A stretch of DNA of 36,360 nt. Origin: Bacteroidales bacterium. Lineage in GTDB: Bacteria; Bacteroidota; Bacteroidia; Bacteroidales; UBA932. Position numbers and translations under genes: made by a program. The stretch lies in NCBI GenBank assembly GCA_017454335.1, contig JAFTDE010000012.1, positions 1-36,360 of the forward strand, written 5' to 3'. Numbering within the stretch: the first letter of the stretch is position 1; every line of letters begins with the position of its first letter. The notes under the pieces were generated by a model. That model worked only from the letters and a program-made list of their open reading frames with translations, was not told where the DNA came from and ran no database searches. This document shows positions 32,690 to 36,360 of this stretch, piece after piece.

Positions 32690-33027
32690 ACCCCTTTTTC
32701 CGAATCAAAGATCTTTTCCATCATCTGCCATTTCTCATCGCTGCGCGCGTCGGCGGCACATCCTTGGAACTGAGAGACATAGGCCTCCCATTCCGCCTGC
32801 CGCGGCAGGGCGGCCAGACGGGCGCTGTCCCGCTCCCAGTCGAAATCGTCCACCGTGTCGCAGATCATGAACAGCCGGCGGCCCCGGCGGTAGATCTCCA
32901 TGCCCAGGATGCCCACCTGGTGCTGGCCTTCGATCACTTCCGGCCACACATGCGCATGGGCCTCCACATAGCGGGCGATCATCTCCTCGTCATCGACGAG
33001 CTCCAAAGTCTGGCAGTAGCGTTTCAT
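32686..33027 (-). CDS. L-rhamnose mutarotase family protein
   Basis: Small cytoplasmic protein of 113 residues of the RhaM/YiiL family (alpha/beta-barrel dimer), which speeds anomer exchange of L-rhamnose or a related 6-deoxysugar. The active-site region AHAHVWPEV with His24/His26 and the upstream Tyr20 match the family. Relatives in Bacteroidota also work with L-fucose pathways, so the sugar is uncertain. It overlaps citrate synthase by ATGA (33024-33027) and the SDR by ATGA. No other rhamnose or fucose gene is in the window. Confidence 0.85.
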   Translation of the reverse strand: MKRYCQTLELVDDEEMIARYVEAHAHVWPEVIEGQHQVGILGMEIYRRGRRLFMICDTVDDFDWERDSARLAALPRQAEWEAYVSQFQGCAADARSDEKWQMMEKIFDSEKGV

Positions 33028-34382
33028 CTGTCTTCAATCGGGATATACGCATTCTCGTCGGTGATGCAGCGGTAGGCCGGACGGATGATGCGGCGTCCCT
33101 CGAAATTCAGCTCTTCGTTGCGGTGGGCGCACCATCCCACGATGCGGGCCATGGCGAAAAGCGGGGTGTAGATCTCGCGCGGAATGCCGATGCAGTCATA
33201 CACGAAACCCGAATAGAAGTCCACGTTGGCGCACAGCGCGCGCACGTTGGGGTGCAGTTTGCAGGTCGTCGCGATGGCCACGCGCTCGACCCGCTCCATG
33301 AATTCGAACTCATCCAGGCGGCCCTTCTCGATGGCCAGGTCGCGCGCCATCTCCTTCAGCAGGACCGTACGCGGATCCGAAAGCGTATAGACGGCGTGTC
33401 CGATGCCATAGACCAGGCCGCTCCGGTCCAGCACCTCGCGGTTCAGGATGCGGGTGATGCAGTCCTCGATCTCCGCCTCGTTGTTCCAGTTGGAAACCTC
33501 GTCCTTGAGGTACGCGAGCATCTCGCAGACCTTGAGGTTGGCGCCGCCGTGCTTGGGACCCTTCAGGGACCCGATGCCCGCCGCGATGGAAGAGAAGGTG
33601 TCGGTGCCGGTCGACGAGGTCACGCGCACCGTGAAGGTGGAGTTGTTACCGCCGCCGTGCTCGGAATGCAGGATCAGCAGCAGGTCCAGCGTCCGGGCGT
33701 CCAGTTCGGTGTAGTCGGCGCCCTTCAGCATGAACAGGAAATTCTCCGCCAGGCTCAGGCCGGGCTTGGCGTCGCGGATGTGCAGCGAGCGGCCGTGCTC
33801 TTTGTGGCGGTACATATTGAATGCATATGCAATCGTCGTCGGGAACTTGGAGATCAGTTCGATGCTCTGCCGCATCAGGTTGTCCCGGGACGTGTCGTCG
33901 GGATTCTCGTCGAAGGTATAGAACTCCATGACGCTGCGCGCGAGGATGTTCATGATGTCATCCCCTTCCAGCTCGATGATGTGCAGGATGGTCTGGTGCT
34001 CCAGCGGCATGTTCTCGAAAATCAGTTCCTTGAAAGCCTGCAGTTCCTCCGCATCCGGCAGGCGGCCGGACAGCAGCAGGAAAGCCACTTCCTCGAAACC
34101 GAAGCGCTTCTCGCGGATGATGGCGTGGACCAGGTCCTTGACTTCGTATCCGCGGAAGAACAGCTGGCCCTCGATCGGCTGCGGACGGCCTTCCGCATCC
34201 CGTTTGTAACCGACGACATTGCCGATGTTGGTCAGACCGACCAGCACGCCGGACCCGTCCTCGTTGCGCAGGCCGCGCTTGACGTCCAGTTTCTTGAACA
34301 GCTCGGCATCCATCCGGGTGCTGCGCTTCATCTCGTCGGAGAGTTTGTAGATCAGGTATTCCTGTTTGCTTCTGTGTGTCAT
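33024..34382 (-). CDS. gltA: Citrate synthase
   Basis: Joins oxaloacetate and acetyl-CoA to citrate. The protein has 452 residues; the catalytic triad is His278 in GPKHGGAN, His329 in GIGHAVY and Asp388 in NVDFYSG. It has an N-terminal extension of about 35 residues before the core, as other Bacteroidota type members do. ATG 34382 lies 18 bases after the aconitase stop, so it is in one operon with it. Downstream it is coupled to the mutarotase by ATGA. Isocitrate dehydrogenase, often in this cluster, is not between them. Confidence 0.95.
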   Translation of the reverse strand: MTHRSKQEYLIYKLSDEMKRSTRMDAELFKKLDVKRGLRNEDGSGVLVGLTNIGNVVGYKRDAEGRPQPIEGQLFFRGYEVKDLVHAIIREKRFGFEEVAFLLLSGRLPDAEELQAFKELIFENMPLEHQTILHIIELEGDDIMNILARSVMEFYTFDENPDDTSRDNLMRQSIELISKFPTTIAYAFNMYRHKEHGRSLHIRDAKPGLSLAENFLFMLKGADYTELDARTLDLLLILHSEHGGGNNSTFTVRVTSSTGTDTFSSIAAGIGSLKGPKHGGANLKVCEMLAYLKDEVSNWNNEAEIEDCITRILNREVLDRSGLVYGIGHAVYTLSDPRTVLLKEMARDLAIEKGRLDEFEFMERVERVAIATTCKLHPNVRALCANVDFYSGFVYDCIGIPREIYTPLFAMARIVGWCAHRNEELNFEGRRIIRPAYRCITDENAYIPIEDR

Positions 34383-34400
34383 AGCCGTGCTTTCAAAACG

Positions 34401-36360
34401 TCATTGTTTGCATAGGTAGTTCAGGGCAGACCCCGCACGCAGCCATTCGATCTGCTGGAGGTTGTAGGAGTGCTGGGCGGCAAAGGATTCACTGCTGCCG
34501 TCGGCATGGTGCAGGACGATCCCGACGGGGCTTCCGGGCGCGATGCCGGCGCATTGCACGCTGATCCGGTCGTCCTGGAGGACCTTGTCGTAATCCGCGG
34601 GATCGGCGAAGGTGAGAGCCAGCACGCCCTGCTTCTTGAGGTTCGTCTCGTGGATGCGGGCGAAGCTCTTCGCCAGGATGACCTTGACGCCCAGGTAGCG
34701 CGGTTCCATCGCCGCATGCTCGCGGCTGGACCCTTCGCCGTAATTCTCTTCGGCCACGACGATGCTGCTGCCCAGCTGCCGCGCACGCGGCGCGACGGGA
34801 CCGGAGGTGCCGGTGAAGGCATCCACCGCCCCCAACAGCAGGTTGTCCGAGATGTTCTGCAGGTGACCGCGGAAACGCAGCCAGGGACCGGCCATCGAGA
34901 TGTGGTCCGTGGTGCACTTGCCGCGGGTCTTGATCAGCAGCGGCAGCTCCTCGAAGTCCTTTCCGTCCCAGGGCGCGAAGGGCTCCAGGCGCTGGATGCG
35001 CTGGCTGGAGGGATCGATCTCGGGATCCGGGCTGCCGGCGACCGGCGCCACATAGCCGGAACGGTATTCGGCAAAGCCCCGCACGGGCAGTTCCGCCGCG
35101 ATCGGGACGAAGGAGTCCAGTTCGGCGGGAATCTCGAAACGGCCGCTGAACGCGAAGGCGACGGCGATCTCGGGCGAGGTGATGAAGGCGTGCGTGGCGG
35201 GATTGCCGTCCGCGCGCTTGGCGAAATTGCGGTTGAAGCTGGTCACGATGGCGTTGCGGCGCGTGTTGTCGTCCGTCTTGCGGGTCCACTGCCCGATGCA
35301 GGGTCCGCAGGCGTTCGCCATCACGACGGCGCCGCATTCGCGGAAGGCGTCCAGGATTCCGTCCCGCTCCGCCGTCTGTTTGATCCGTTCACTGCCGGGA
35401 TTGATGATCAGCTGGGCCTTCGGCCGCAGCCCGGCGTACAGGGCCGCCCGGGCGACCGATGCGGCACGGGCGAGGTCCTGGTAGGAGGAATTGGTGCAGG
35501 ATCCGATCAGGCAGACCTCCACCTGGTCCGGATAGGCGCTGCGCTCGATCCGCTCCGGCATGTCCTGCAGGGTGCAGGCGGCATCCGGGGTGAAAGGACC
35601 GTTGACATGGGGTTCCAGCGTATCGAGGTTGATCTCGATCACCCGGTCGTAGTATTTCTGCGGTGCGCTCAGCACTTCGTCGTCTGCGCGCAGGTTCATT
35701 CCGTTCAGCACGGCGTAGGTTGCGACGGTCGCCCGGTCCGTGGCCTTGAGGTAGCGCACCATCGACGCGTCGAAGGGGAAAAGCGAGCAGGTCGCCCCCA
35801 CCTCGGCGCCCATGTTGCAGATGGTGGCCTTGCCGGTACAGGAGAGGCTCTCGGCACCCTTGCCGAAGTATTCGATGATGGCGTTCGTCGCACCCTTGAC
35901 GGTCAGGATGCCGGCGAGCTTGAGGATCACGTCCTTGGGCGAAGTCCAGCCCCGCAGCGATCCGGTCAGCTTGACGCCGATGATCCGGGGCATGCGCAGT
36001 TCCCACGGCATGCCGGTCATCACATCCACGGCATCCGCTCCGCCCACACCCACGGCGACCATGCCCAGACCGCCCGCATTGGGGGTATGGGAGTCCGTTC
36101 CGACCATCATGCCGCCCGGGAAGGCGTAATTCTCCAGGACGATCTGGTGGATGATGCCGGCGCCGGGTTTCCAGAATCCGATCCCGTAACGCGCGGCGGC
36201 GCTGCGCAGGAACCCGTACACCTCGCGGTTGGTCCGGTTGGCCTTCGCCAGATCCGGCTCGGCCCCGTCGCAGGCGCAGATCAGGTGGTCGCAATGGACC
36301 GTCGTCGGAACGCAGACCCGCTCGCGTCCGGCGTTCATGAACTGCAGCAGGGCCATCTGG
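34401..36360 (-). CDS. Aconitate hydratase, partial (5' end outside window)
   Basis: Converts citrate to isocitrate through a [4Fe-4S] centre. The visible 652 residues begin within QMALLQF, a segment about 100 residues into mitochondrial-type aconitases, so the true start lies beyond base 36360; the Met at 36356 is internal. Visible motifs: [19 protein letters not shown], cluster ligands in GSCTNSS and ACGPCIGQW, the swivel-domain [10 protein letters not shown] and the tail up to NYLCKQ. The gene precedes citrate synthase by 18 bases. Size and motifs fit the single-chain mitochondrial-like type (about 750 residues), not AcnB. Confidence 0.94.
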   Translation of the reverse strand, partial: QMALLQFMNAGRERVCVPTTVHCDHLICACDGAEPDLAKANRTNREVYGFLRSAAARYGIGFWKPGAGIIHQIVLENYAFPGGMMVGTDSHTPNAGGLGMVAVGVGGADAVDVMTGMPWELRMPRIIGVKLTGSLRGWTSPKDVILKLAGILTVKGATNAIIEYFGKGAESLSCTGKATICNMGAEVGATCSLFPFDASMVRYLKATDRATVATYAVLNGMNLRADDEVLSAPQKYYDRVIEINLDTLEPHVNGPFTPDAACTLQDMPERIERSAYPDQVEVCLIGSCTNSSYQDLARAASVARAALYAGLRPKAQLIINPGSERIKQTAERDGILDAFRECGAVVMANACGPCIGQWTRKTDDNTRRNAIVTSFNRNFAKRADGNPATHAFITSPEIAVAFAFSGRFEIPAELDSFVPIAAELPVRGFAEYRSGYVAPVAGSPDPEIDPSSQRIQRLEPFAPWDGKDFEELPLLIKTRGKCTTDHISMAGPWLRFRGHLQNISDNLLLGAVDAFTGTSGPVAPRARQLGSSIVVAEENYGEGSSREHAAMEPRYLGVKVILAKSFARIHETNLKKQGVLALTFADPADYDKVLQDDRISVQCAGIAPGSPVGIVLHHADGSSESFAAQHSYNLQQIEWLRAGSALNYLCKQ

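Noticed and set aside
36300-36356. Met at 36356 as a true start of aconitase
   Set aside because: The residues that follow match the interior of aconitases, and the codon before it (Gln) fits the conserved AQMALLQF segment, so the gene simply runs off the window.
1-36360. Mobile elements, tRNA genes, CRISPR arrays, defence or phage genes
   Set aside because: No transposase, integrase, clover-leaf, regular repeat array or known defence gene was seen; the gaps between genes are too short to hold them.

Overview
The window reads as the chromosome of a high-GC member of the Bacteroidales (Bacteroidota), probably a gut or rumen commensal. Evidence: Na+-NQR, a fimbrillin-like lipoprotein, a BspA-type leucine-rich-repeat lipoprotein, Bacteroidota carbohydrate-active enzymes, and start sites preceded by the Bacteroidota -7 box TAnnTTTG rather than a sigma70 -10 box. 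Genus cannot be set from this sequence; a Rikenellaceae-like or uncultured high-GC lineage would fit. No tRNA, rRNA, CRISPR, IS or phage gene was seen. No gene-free stretch exceeds 300 bases.

Layout. 1-1931: end of the nqr operon (nqrE, nqrF), closed by two tandem hairpins. 2059-5818: fimbrillin-like lipoprotein, then a YegS/DagK-type lipid kinase overlapping an LTA-synthase-like phosphotransferase. 5815-10881 (minus): uvrA followed by three small GT-A glycosyltransferases with ATGA overlaps or a 2-base gap. 10958-12697: radical SAM protein (+) converging on an alpha/beta-hydrolase lipoprotein (-). 12752-21282: a complete glycerol / glycerol-3-phosphate island, glpA-glpB-glpC-GDPD lipoprotein-glpT (+) converging on glpK-glpF (-), with a very large hairpin between them. 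21364-27604 (+): Omp85-like barrel, CE8 pectinesterase lipoprotein, a 50-residue small protein and a 1221-residue BspA-like lipoprotein. 27614-30370 (-): DUF4038/GH140-like glycosidase followed by a DUF418 membrane protein. 30452-31885 (+): esterase with an STN-like N-terminus. 31904-36360 (-): aconitase (cut by the window edge), citrate synthase, L-rhamnose mutarotase-family protein, SDR.

How they fit together. The glp island encodes entry of glycerol (GlpF), its phosphorylation (GlpK), release of G3P from glycerophosphodiesters (GDPD), G3P import (GlpT) and anaerobic oxidation into the quinone pool (GlpABC); NQR also feeds that pool. The lipid kinase and LTA-synthase-like pair suggests head-group transfer coupled to diacylglycerol (or sphingolipid) recycling at the envelope. 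Pectinesterase, GH140-like enzyme and esterase point to plant cell wall glycans, but no SusC/SusD pair is present.

Most notable: (1) four divergent gene pairs with facing -7 boxes separated by 12, 14, 12 and 12 bases; (2) a terminator-like hairpin with a T-run whose loop holds the start codon of the pectinesterase gene; (3) very short or absent leaders at two adjacent genes; (4) the kinase/phosphotransferase pair; (5) a small ORF wired by a perfect Shine-Dalgarno to the giant BspA-like gene.
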